From: Chlorobiota bacterium
GTDB lineage: Bacteria; Bacteroidota; Ignavibacteria; Ignavibacteriales; Ignavibacteriaceae
Direction of reading: 5' to 3'
Assembly (NCBI GenBank): GCA_008363265.1
Contig: RHKR01000134.1
Coordinates: 1-6,570 of the forward strand
Length of the DNA stretch: 6,570 nucleotides
Part shown: positions 1-6,188 of the stretch, piece by piece
Layout of the letters: every line of letters starts with the position of its first letter
How positions within the stretch are numbered: the stretch's first letter is position 1
Position numbers and translations under genes: made by a program
The notes under the pieces: model-generated
Databases searched by the model: none
What the model saw: the letters and a program-made list of their open reading frames with translations, nothing else
What the model was told of the DNA's origin: nothing

Positions 1-387
1 CTTGTTAATACGGAAGAGGTTTCTGGCGGCGAGTTTGAAGTATTTTTTCACACCGTCGATCATCCTGCACTCAAGCGACTTCTCTTTTTCCCACGCGTCA
101 AGCTGCTGATCGGTTACACCGGGGAAGTACTTGGCGATGTAAGCCTTCACTTCAGGCCGGGTCTTGGTGAAATCGATCCGGATCCGGTTCATCAGGTCTA
201 GTGTGAACCTGAGGTCATACTCCTGTGAAGGCGTTATTCCGCCTGATGAGAGTTTGGCGTTAACGGCCTGAGCGGTTTTCGTGAACTCACCCTGCGAGAA
301 GAGGGAGTTTATCTCCGGGAAATCAGTCTGGGAGTAGATGTTAATACTCATCGATAAAAGGACTATGATTGCTGACAGTAATTTCAT
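1..387 (-). CDS. Secreted protein, N-terminal part; resembles N-terminus of transglutaminase-domain proteins (partial)
   Basis: This frame runs open from an ATG at 387 (read leftwards) through 129 codons to the window edge with no stop, so the gene is cut at its C-terminal side. Residues 1-19 form a short signal peptide: a lysine at position 2, a hydrophobic core LLSAIIVLLSM and a likely cut near Y18-S19-Q20. The mature part is helical and charged. Residues 59-129 contain YDLRFTLDLMNRIRIDF, a KYFPGVTD segment (87-93), the tryptophan of DAWEKEKSLECR (99) and MIDGVKKYF followed by ARNLFRIN. From memory this pattern (R-I-R-x-D-F, then K-Y-F-P, then W-E, then I-D-G-x-x-Y-F and N-L-F-R) precedes the transglutaminase-like domain in many Bacteroidota secreted proteins. 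The catalytic Cys-His-Asp domain would lie outside the window, so the family call is an inference. No convincing Shine-Dalgarno precedes the ATG, which is common in this phylum. It is divergent from the operon at 548 and need not be functionally linked. Confidence 0.65.
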   Translation of the reverse strand, partial: MKLLSAIIVLLSMSINIYSQTDFPEINSLFSQGEFTKTAQAVNAKLSSGGITPSQEYDLRFTLDLMNRIRIDFTKTRPEVKAYIAKYFPGVTDQQLDAWEKEKSLECRMIDGVKKYFKLAARNLFRINK

Positions 388-547
388 GTCCGGCCGGGTA
401 ATTGATAAAAAATTCAACAGTTTAAACCTTTGCGCGAAGTCCGACTGTCTTAACTACAGCAAAATAATAAATCATATTTGATATTTTGCCGTGTACATTT
501 AATCTATTTCAAACAGCAAAAATACGATTTACCGAAAGGCTATTAAA
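388..547. promoter_or_regulatory. Divergent intergenic region with likely promoters for both directions
   Basis: This 160-base stretch separates two divergently transcribed genes and is much richer in A and T than the flanking genes, especially 460-530. For the plus strand, TTGATA (478-483) resembles a -35 box and TTTAAT (498-503) or TAATCT (500-505) a -10 box, but the spacers (14 or 16 bases) are not ideal. TACATTTA (494-501) is one base off the Bacteroidota -7 consensus TAnnTTTG, without a well-placed -33 TTG. On the minus strand TATTAT opposite 466-471 could be a -10 box. I cannot choose between these. A GAAAGG (534-539) eight bases before the ATG at 548 is a good ribosome binding site. 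I see no small ORF, strong hairpin or repeat in this stretch. Confidence 0.4.
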
Positions 548-1384
548 ATGAAAAAATATTTGCTTCCTTTTCTTGCAATTTTTTCATTCACAATTTTACC
601 CCAGTTCAACCTCCAGTGGACCTCAAGCGCGATACCCTATGCCAAACTTTCGGGATGGATGTATTATGAGAAACAGGGCGACAAATGGCTCGAGAGGCTA
701 TATACCATCGACAGCACCCGTTTTGATGTGATGGGAACAGGTTACTCCACCACACCGGCATTCACTTACACTTTTAACGCGGCTGAAAAAACCGCCGGCG
801 GACAGCTTTATTCGCTCGAAACCGATCTTAACGGTAACAATGTTGTTGATGCATACATTCTCGCCTACAACGGGGTTTCAACAAACTACCGCCAGTCGTT
901 CAAAATAATTGACCTTTCCACCGGTGCCACACTTCTCGAGAAAAATGACGCGAACTGGTACTATATGTACCCTTCACTTGGCGATATCAACAACGACGGA
1001 TACCTTGAGCTCGTGGTCGTCAAGTACGAATATCCCCTCTTCGCGAATTTCTATTATGAGATCTACTCAACAGGTGTAACGGGGAACAAAGACCTTTCGG
1101 TGAACTACGATTTCAGCCTGATGCAGAACTACCCCAATCCCTTCAACCCGGAGACGAAGATCGAGTTCACACTGAAAAACAATTCCCCGGTAAGACTCGA
1201 TATTTTCGATATCAGCGGCGCGAAGGTTAGAACCCTCGTTAACGGCGAACTTCAGCAAGGCCTTCAGAGCGTGAGCTGGGACGGCAGAAACGATGCCGGC
1301 AACAAGGTGCCGACCGGTGTTTATATGTACACACTTACAGCAGGCGACAATTCACAGACCAAAAAGATGGTAATTTTAAAGTAG
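548..1384 (+). CDS. Secreted protein with C-terminal type IX secretion sorting domain (type A / FlgD-Ig-like)
   Basis: A 278-residue exported protein. Residues 1-28 look like a Sec signal peptide: K2-K3, a hydrophobic stretch at 4-17 and a possible cut after the SSA at 26-28. The middle (about 30-178) holds two aspartate/asparagine-rich loops, TDLNGNNVVDAYIL (92-105) and GDINNDGYLEL (145-155), which resemble calcium-binding loops of FG-GAP/VCBS-type repeats. Residues 187-278 are a typical T9SS type A sorting domain: NYPNPFNP (194-201), a VRLDIFDISG strand (216-224), WDGRNDAGN (244-252), VPTGVYMYTL (254-263) and the terminal KKMVILK. Such domains direct proteins across the outer membrane through T9SS, with removal of the domain or anchoring at the surface. 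The ATG at 548 has GAAAGG eight bases upstream. Its TAG stop overlaps the Shine-Dalgarno of the next gene, so it is probably the first gene of the operon. The function of the N-terminal part is not recognised. Confidence 0.85.
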   Translation: MKKYLLPFLAIFSFTILPQFNLQWTSSAIPYAKLSGWMYYEKQGDKWLERLYTIDSTRFDVMGTGYSTTPAFTYTFNAAEKTAGGQLYSLETDLNGNNVVDAYILAYNGVSTNYRQSFKIIDLSTGATLLEKNDANWYYMYPSLGDINNDGYLELVVVKYEYPLFANFYYEIYSTGVTGNKDLSVNYDFSLMQNYPNPFNPETKIEFTLKNNSPVRLDIFDISGAKVRTLVNGELQQGLQSVSWDGRNDAGNKVPTGVYMYTLTAGDNSQTKKMVILK

Positions 1385-1387
1385 GAG
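1383..1387 (+). promoter_or_regulatory. Shine-Dalgarno AGGAG overlapping the upstream stop codon; decides the start of the PqqD-like gene
   Basis: AGGAG begins inside the TAG stop (1382-1384) of the sorting-domain gene and is followed directly by three consecutive in-frame ATG codons at 1388, 1391 and 1394. Only the third ATG has a normal spacing (six bases); the first has none and the second three. I therefore favour 1394. The overlap suggests that ribosomes finishing the upstream gene help start the next one. Confidence 0.7.
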
Positions 1388-1393
1388 ATGATG

Positions 1394-1648
1394 ATGAGAC
1401 AATTCGAAGTACCCGGCTACGCGGCCGTAAGTGATACAGGATTCGTGTTCCTCGGCAACACGGGCGAAACATTCAATATGAACGAACTGGCAAAAGAGAT
1501 TTACGAGCAGTTCAAACTGCACAAAAACACTGATGATATATTTAATTATGTCCTCGAGAACTACGAGGTTGACCGCCAAACTTTTGAACGCGACTTTGAC
1601 GACTTTATTAATCGACTTTTATCATTCGGACTTGTAAAAGAACTATGA
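1394..1648 (+). CDS. PqqD-like small protein (RiPP recognition element fold)
   Basis: An 84-residue acidic protein that spans the whole PqqD fold and little else; beginning at 1388 would add only two methionines. The N-terminal part GFVFLGNTGETFNMN (16-30) matches the beta-hairpin that in PqqD ends in a (Y/F)-x-L-N-like motif. Next comes the helix ELAKEIYEQF (31-40), a 'k-n-t-d-d-I' turn and helix (44-54), then YEVDRQTFERDFDDFINRL (57-75) and the closing GLVKEL. In known systems this fold binds the leader of a precursor peptide and presents it to a modifying enzyme, as PqqD does for PqqA with the radical SAM protein PqqE. No PqqA-like peptide or radical SAM enzyme is seen here; instead an ATP-grasp gene follows with a four-base ATGA overlap. 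The symbol pqqD would be misleading because a role in PQQ synthesis is not supported. It could be a recognition subunit, a chaperone or a carrier for the enzymes downstream. Confidence 0.8.
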   Translation: MRQFEVPGYAAVSDTGFVFLGNTGETFNMNELAKEIYEQFKLHKNTDDIFNYVLENYEVDRQTFERDFDDFINRLLSFGLVKEL

Positions 1649-2679
1649 AAATAGCCATTACCGGCCTTAATGCCACTGATAATCCCGGTCCCGGCATCCC
1701 CGTGATGCGAAGCCTGCAGGAAGGCAATATTCCTGATCTGAAATTGATAGGCCTGATCTACGACTCACTCGAGCCCGGCATCTACATGGATGACATGACT
1801 GAAAAGTGCTACCAGATCCCTTATCCCTCGGCGGGACTTGACGCGCTGTATGATAGAATTGCCTATATTCACTCGGTCGAGAAGATCGATATGATAATCC
1901 CGACCCTCGACAGCGAGCTATACGGTTTCGTGAAACTCGAGCCAAGGCTTAACGCCCTCGGTATTAAAACATTTTTACCCACGGTTGAGCAGCTAAACAT
2001 CCGCGGGAAGGACAAGCTTTTCAGCTTCTGCAAGGCGAACGGCATCCATGTCCCCAAAAACACCCTGGCAACCACGCTTCAGGATCTTTATTCGCTTCCC
2101 TCTGACTTTACTTACCCGGTGGTGATAAAGGGTATCTTTTACGAAGCCTACATCGCCAACAACTTTGAAGAGGCAACCACCCACTTCAAGAAGCTGGCAA
2201 ACAAGTGGGGCTACCCGATCATAATTCAGGAGTTCATCAAAGGGGCCGAGTACAATGTGGTCGCCCTTGGTGACGGCGATGGCGGCATGACCGGTGCCGT
2301 TCCGATGAAGAAACTTTACATTACCGACAAAGGCAAAGGCTGGTCGGGAGTTACCATAACCGAGCCCGCACTTCTTGATATTTCGAGAAAGGTAATTTCC
2401 GCGATCAAGTGGAAGAGCGGCATGGAACTTGAGTTCATGAAGTCGGAGGCGACCGGTGAATACTACCTCCTCGAGATAAACCCGAGGTTCCCCGCGTGGG
2501 TTTACCTCGCTCCCGGAGCGGGGCAGAACCTGCCCGCGGCGATGGTAAAAATGGCGCATGGTGAAAAAGTGGCGCCGATGAAAGATTATACAGTTGGTAA
2601 AATGTTCGTCCGCTGCTCATGGGATCTGCTGGCGGATATGTCAAAACTTGCACAGATATCGACCTTAGGAGTTATTTAA
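1645..2679 (+). CDS. ATP-grasp ligase (carbamoyl-phosphate synthase large-chain-like), substrate unknown
   Basis: A 344-residue cytoplasmic enzyme of normal length for a stand-alone ATP-grasp ligase. Residues 1-110 are a pre-ATP-grasp Rossmann-like domain starting with MKIAITGLNATDNPGPGIPV and including the IDMIIPTLDSELYG segment (81-94). The ATP-grasp part follows: RGKDKLFSF (120-128), the nucleotide-binding lysine K162 in PVVIKG, the QEFIKGAEYNV strand-hinge (195-205), and the metal-binding acidic residues in MELEF (E261/E263) and LLEINPR (E277, N279, R281). With these residues intact it should be active. The family forms an acylphosphate from a carboxylate and transfers it to an amine or similar nucleophile. 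It does not look like D-Ala-D-Ala ligase, biotin carboxylase or a purine enzyme. The ATG lies in an ATGA overlap with the PqqD-like gene and has only a weak purine tract (AAAAGA) upstream, so its translation probably depends on coupling. Substrates cannot be read from the sequence. Confidence 0.85.
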   Translation: MKIAITGLNATDNPGPGIPVMRSLQEGNIPDLKLIGLIYDSLEPGIYMDDMTEKCYQIPYPSAGLDALYDRIAYIHSVEKIDMIIPTLDSELYGFVKLEPRLNALGIKTFLPTVEQLNIRGKDKLFSFCKANGIHVPKNTLATTLQDLYSLPSDFTYPVVIKGIFYEAYIANNFEEATTHFKKLANKWGYPIIIQEFIKGAEYNVVALGDGDGGMTGAVPMKKLYITDKGKGWSGVTITEPALLDISRKVISAIKWKSGMELEFMKSEATGEYYLLEINPRFPAWVYLAPGAGQNLPAAMVKMAHGEKVAPMKDYTVGKMFVRCSWDLLADMSKLAQISTLGVI

Positions 2680-4041
2680 ATGACACAGAAAAAAAGATAT
2701 GAACGCCCCGTTGTTCTGAAACAGTTTTCAGGCTTTATGAACAAGTTCGGTGCCAGACCGGTGACCGAACCGAAAAAAGAGATCGACGGCATCCCCGTAA
2801 CAGAGCTTGCCGAAAGATTCGGCTCGCCTCTCTTCGTTATCTCGGAGAAGAAGATCAGGGACAACATGAGGAAGATGAACAGGATCTTCAAGACCCGCTA
2901 CCCGAAAGTTCAGTTCTCATGGTCATACAAAACCAACTACCTGAACGCTGTTTGTGCCGTTTTCCATCAGGAAGGCTCATGGGCGGAAGTTGTGTCGGGA
3001 TTCGAGTATGAAAAAGCCCGCAGGCTTGGCGTCCGCGGCGAGCACATCCTCTTTAACGGACCCGATAAATCGAAGGAAGACCTGAAAAGAGCGATCTCCG
3101 AAGGTTCAAAGATACACATCGACCATTTCGACGAACTTTATGATATTATCGAGATCGCCGGTGAAACCGGTAAAAAAGCGAATGTCGCGATCCGCGTTAA
3201 CATGGATACGGGCATCTACCCGAAATGGGACAGGTTCGGCTTCAACTACGAGAACGGCGAGGCAAAACAGGCACTCCGCAGGATAATGACCTCCGAAGGT
3301 CTGAAGCTGATCGGCCTCCACACCCACATCGGAACCTACATGATGAGCGCCGATGCCTACAAGATCGCCGCTGAAAAGATGGTAGAGCTTGCCTCGTGGC
3401 TAAAAAAGGAATACGACCACATCCTCGATTACATCGACATGGGTGGTGGCCTCCCCTCGAACAACACTTTGAACGGACAGTACCTTCCCGCGGAGCAGGT
3501 GCTTCCTTCGGTCGAGCAGTTCGCCGACGCGATCACAACAGCACTTCTCGAGCTCCCTTATCCGAAGGATGAACTCCCGATGCTGATCCTCGAAACGGGC
3601 AGGGCACTGATAGATGATACCGCGCACCTTCTTTCAACGGTACTCGCCATGAAGCGGCTTTCTGACGGAAGACGCGCGATGATCATAGACGCGGGCGTTA
3701 ACCTCCTCTTCACCCGGTTCTGGTACAAACACCAGATCACCCCGGCACAGGATGGCGGAATGATGACCGAGGATACCGCCGTTTACGGTCCCCTCTGCAT
3801 GAACATCGACTGCATTGCCGAGAGCATTACCCTCCCCGTGATGAAAAAAGGTGACATGGTGGTTATCGACTATGTCGGCGCTTACGACATGACCCAGTGG
3901 ATGCAGTTCATCCAGATGCGGCCTAATGTTGTGATGATTCTTGAAGACAAGACGGTCGAGATAATCCGTGAAGCTGAAAATATCGACTATCTGATGCAGA
4001 ATGAACGGATCCCTGAAAAATTAAGATCATTCAAACTTTAG
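2680..4041 (+). CDS. Fold-type III PLP-dependent decarboxylase (DapDC/ODC superfamily), substrate unknown
   Basis: A 453-residue enzyme of the alanine-racemase-barrel decarboxylases. Visible features in order: the PLP Schiff-base lysine K84 in SWSYKTNYL; HIDHFDEL (146-153); GLHTHIG (212-218), with H216 at the position that stacks on PLP; the phosphate-binding glycines DMGGGLP (253-259); LETGRAL (304-310), equivalent to E-P-G-R; the catalytic-cysteine region YGPLCMNID (369-377) with C373; and DYVGAYDMTQW (397-407), with Y402 as the conserved PLP-phosphate tyrosine. The fold and chemistry are therefore well supported. Diaminopimelate decarboxylase normally reads C-E-S-G-D after the G-P, whereas here it is C-M-N-I-D, so naming it lysA would be unsafe. 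An extra N-terminal segment of about 35 residues precedes the domain. The ATG directly follows the TAA of the ATP-grasp gene, with TTAGGAG (2665-2671) eight bases upstream. It probably decarboxylates an amino acid or amino-acid adduct in one pathway with that ligase. Confidence 0.88.
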   Translation: MTQKKRYERPVVLKQFSGFMNKFGARPVTEPKKEIDGIPVTELAERFGSPLFVISEKKIRDNMRKMNRIFKTRYPKVQFSWSYKTNYLNAVCAVFHQEGSWAEVVSGFEYEKARRLGVRGEHILFNGPDKSKEDLKRAISEGSKIHIDHFDELYDIIEIAGETGKKANVAIRVNMDTGIYPKWDRFGFNYENGEAKQALRRIMTSEGLKLIGLHTHIGTYMMSADAYKIAAEKMVELASWLKKEYDHILDYIDMGGGLPSNNTLNGQYLPAEQVLPSVEQFADAITTALLELPYPKDELPMLILETGRALIDDTAHLLSTVLAMKRLSDGRRAMIIDAGVNLLFTRFWYKHQITPAQDGGMMTEDTAVYGPLCMNIDCIAESITLPVMKKGDMVVIDYVGAYDMTQWMQFIQMRPNVVMILEDKTVEIIREAENIDYLMQNERIPEKLRSFKL

Positions 4042-4043
4042 GA
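4040..4043 (+). promoter_or_regulatory. Shine-Dalgarno AGGA supporting a GTG start at 4050
   Basis: AGGA starts within the TAG stop (4039-4041) of the decarboxylase gene and ends six bases before GTG at 4050. Together with the lack of an ATG in good context nearby and the fit of the translated N-terminus to the membrane domain, this supports GTG as the start and coupling to the upstream gene. Confidence 0.65.
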
Positions 4044-4049
4044 TCGCCA

Positions 4050-6188
4050 GTGCAGTTTTTCCTGAACTCGATCTTCTACAGTTACTCGCAGATACTCTTT
4101 TCGAACCGGAGGTGGCTGGGGGCATTGGTGCTCGCGGCCACTTTCGTAGCCCCGAAGATAGCGCTGATGTCGCTCCTCGGTGTGGTAATGAGCAACTACG
4201 CGGCGTACCTGCTGAGGTTCGAAACTTCCAAAATAGAGTCGGGCTTTTACGGATTCAACGGCATCCTGTTCGGCGCGGCAACGGTGTTCTACTTCCAGTT
4301 GTCGCCGGTTTTCTTGCTGTTGATCCCCCTCTTCATGGTGATAACTTTCTTCATCTCGGCGGTGCTCGAGAACTACCTGGCAGTTTCGATGAACCTGCCC
4401 GGGCTAAGTCTGCCGTTCGTGATAACGCTGTTCATTTATCTGATATTTCTCGGAAATTACCAGGATATCAAGTACGCTCAGTATGCCACGGATGCGGGAT
4501 TTTACAGTTTTATGCCGGAAGTGGTGGCGAATTACTTCAAGTCGGTGGCGCTTCTTTATTTTCAGCCGAACATTACCACGGGAATAGTTATCACGGTCGG
4601 GATACTCCTCTTCTCGAGGGCTCTCTTCCTGCTGAGTGTTACCTCATATCTCCTTTCTTCGCTGGTTCTGGGGCTCTTGCTCCCCGATCAGGCCAAGGAT
4701 CTGGCGATAATTGTCGGGTTCAACTCGATAATTACAGCATTCGCGCTGGGCGGAAGTCTTATTCTCCCCTCGACGAAGAGTTTCGCGCTGGCGATGCTTT
4801 CGTCGGCCATGGTGGTGGTTGTAACCGGGGTTTTCCACTCCATGTTTTACAAAGCACACCTCCCCGTGCTTGTGTTGCCGTTTAATTTTATAACGCTGGC
4901 GACCATTTACAGTCTGAAGTTCAGAAAAGAGTCAACCGATCTGGTGCTACTCTACTTCAAACCGGGCTCACCCGAGGAGAACCTTTATTACCACCAGAAC
5001 AGGTCGGCGAGGTTCGAGAATTTTAAATTTTTCTTCCCCGAACTCCCCGTTTGGGGAGAGTGGACCGTCTCGCAGGCATTCGACGGCGAGCATACCCACA
5101 AAGATAAATGGCGCTACGCGTGGGATTTCGTTCTTTATGAACATGGCGAGCAATACTCGGGCGACGGAAATGTGGTTGAAGACTATTACTGCTACGGTTT
5201 GCCTGTTTGCGCGCCGCTCCACGGTAAGGTGGTGAAAGTTGTCGACGGCATCCCCGATAATGAGATCGGTCAGGCCAACATCGACAAGAACTGGGGCAAT
5301 ACCATCGTTATCGATCATTCCGAGGGGCTGTATTCAGCTCTTTCGCACCTGAAACCAGGTTCGATCAAGGTTGAAGAAGGCCAGATTATCGACAAGGGCG
5401 ATATAATCGCCGCGTGCGGTAACAGCGGGCGATCCCCGTATCCGCACCTCCACTTCCAGTTCCAGATCGATGATACCATTGGCGGACACACTCACAAGTT
5501 CCCCTTCGCTTTCTACCTCGAGAAGCAGGGTGAGGAGCTCTCGCTGAAGTCGTTCGACTACCCCGTCGTGAACTCACGCGTGCAGAACCTCGAAAAACAC
5601 AAGACCCTCGCCAAGGCCTTCGATTTCAGGTACGGTGAATCGTACAGGTTCGCTTATGAATACCACGGCGTGAAGAAGGAAGAGGAATGGACCATCGGCA
5701 TTGATATCTACAGCACGAAGTATATCGAGTCATCCGCGGGCGGTTTTGCCTATATCTACACTTCCGGAAAGGTTTTTTACTTCAGTTCATATGCCGGAAA
5801 CAGGGATTGTGCCCTCTATTACTTCTACCTGGCAGCCATGCAGGCACCGGTTACACTTCATGAGGGGCTTGTGTGGGAAGACTCCTTCAGCGTCTCTGAA
5901 CTGCCGGTTGGTCCTGTGAGATATCTCTCAGAATTTCTGATATTTTTTGGTACCTTCCTGAACGCAAAAGGAAGATTTTATTACCACAAGCCGGAAGATG
6001 AAGATTCTATAAGCCTTAAGGGCGATATCTCCCTTAAAGGCCGCACCATCTTCGCCGGTGTGAACAGGCATTATTCAACTGAAGTGATCATAAACAGTGA
6101 CGGTGAGATCGAATCGTTCTCATTCTCCGCTCCCGGGCGTGACACCGTTCTCGTCAAAAAGATTAAAAAAGAAGAGGACAAAAAATGA
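4050..6188 (+). CDS. Fusion protein: urea transporter-like membrane domain + M23 zinc metallopeptidase domain + unassigned C-terminal domain
   Basis: A 712-residue protein starting at GTG. Residues 1-292 are very hydrophobic and match the SLC14/UT urea transporter fold: the first repeat signature GFYGFNGILFGAA (65-77), NLPGLSLPFVITLF (115-128) and the second repeat signature GFNSIITAFALGGSLILPS (223-241). The duplicated pattern implies a complete channel. Residues 335-490 are an M23 (lysostaphin-like) peptidase: THKDKWRYAWDF with zinc-ligand candidates H350 and D359, the APLHGKVVKVVDG strand pair (388-400), HSEGLYSALSHLKPGS (423-438) with H433, VEEGQIIDKGDIIAACGNSG (441-460) and PHLHFQ (465-470) with H466 and H468. 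All expected catalytic residues are present. Residues 491-700 are beta-rich and not recognised; the tail (703-712) is lysine- and glutamate-rich. M23 enzymes usually cut peptidoglycan cross-bridges or peptides outside the cytoplasm, so that domain should face the periplasm, although UT proteins typically have cytoplasmic termini. Its last codons overlap the TPR gene (ATGA). Confidence 0.85.
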   Translation: MQFFLNSIFYSYSQILFSNRRWLGALVLAATFVAPKIALMSLLGVVMSNYAAYLLRFETSKIESGFYGFNGILFGAATVFYFQLSPVFLLLIPLFMVITFFISAVLENYLAVSMNLPGLSLPFVITLFIYLIFLGNYQDIKYAQYATDAGFYSFMPEVVANYFKSVALLYFQPNITTGIVITVGILLFSRALFLLSVTSYLLSSLVLGLLLPDQAKDLAIIVGFNSIITAFALGGSLILPSTKSFALAMLSSAMVVVVTGVFHSMFYKAHLPVLVLPFNFITLATIYSLKFRKESTDLVLLYFKPGSPEENLYYHQNRSARFENFKFFFPELPVWGEWTVSQAFDGEHTHKDKWRYAWDFVLYEHGEQYSGDGNVVEDYYCYGLPVCAPLHGKVVKVVDGIPDNEIGQANIDKNWGNTIVIDHSEGLYSALSHLKPGSIKVEEGQIIDKGDIIAACGNSGRSPYPHLHFQFQIDDTIGGHTHKFPFAFYLEKQGEELSLKSFDYPVVNSRVQNLEKHKTLAKAFDFRYGESYRFAYEYHGVKKEEEWTIGIDIYSTKYIESSAGGFAYIYTSGKVFYFSSYAGNRDCALYYFYLAAMQAPVTLHEGLVWEDSFSVSELPVGPVRYLSEFLIFFGTFLNAKGRFYYHKPEDEDSISLKGDISLKGRTIFAGVNRHYSTEVIINSDGEIESFSFSAPGRDTVLVKKIKKEEDKK
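6014..6040 (+). repeat. Short inverted repeat inside the fusion gene, coinciding with a tandem ISLKG peptide repeat
   Basis: CCTTAAGGG (6014-6022) and CCCTTAAAGG (6031-6040) are inverted copies. They could form a stem of seven pairs, one bulged A and two to three more pairs, around an eight-base loop. The same bases encode two adjacent ISLKG units (residues 654-658 and 660-664). No T-run follows, so it is not a terminator; it is most likely a by-product of the peptide duplication. Confidence 0.45.

Noticed and set aside
1394..1648. Membership in a PQQ cofactor biosynthesis operon
   Set aside because: No pqqA-, pqqB-, pqqC- or pqqE-like gene is present in the window; only the fold is shared.
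1993..2559. A 188-codon minus-strand frame opposite the ATP-grasp gene
   Set aside because: It lies fully antisense to conserved ATP-grasp motifs, and its translation resembles no protein; it is a mirror of the coding bias of the real gene.
2680..4041. Naming the decarboxylase lysA (diaminopimelate decarboxylase)
   Set aside because: The C-E-S-G-D specificity motif is replaced by C-M-N-I-D and the neighbours are not lysine biosynthesis genes, so only the superfamily can be supported.
4112..4885. A long 257-codon plus-strand frame inside the transporter part of the fusion gene
   Set aside because: It overlaps the urea transporter signatures in another frame, is rich in Gly, Arg and Pro, has no recognisable motif and is explained by GC-skewed codon positions in the real gene.
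687..5524. About ten CTCGAG hexamers, several times more than the one or two expected by chance
   Set aside because: Those I checked fall in frame as Leu-Glu (CTC GAG) codon pairs within genes, so preferred codons explain them; there is no sign of a regulatory or restriction-related array.
6014..6040. Intrinsic terminator
   Set aside because: The hairpin lies within a coding region, has no downstream T-run and sits just before a coupled gene.
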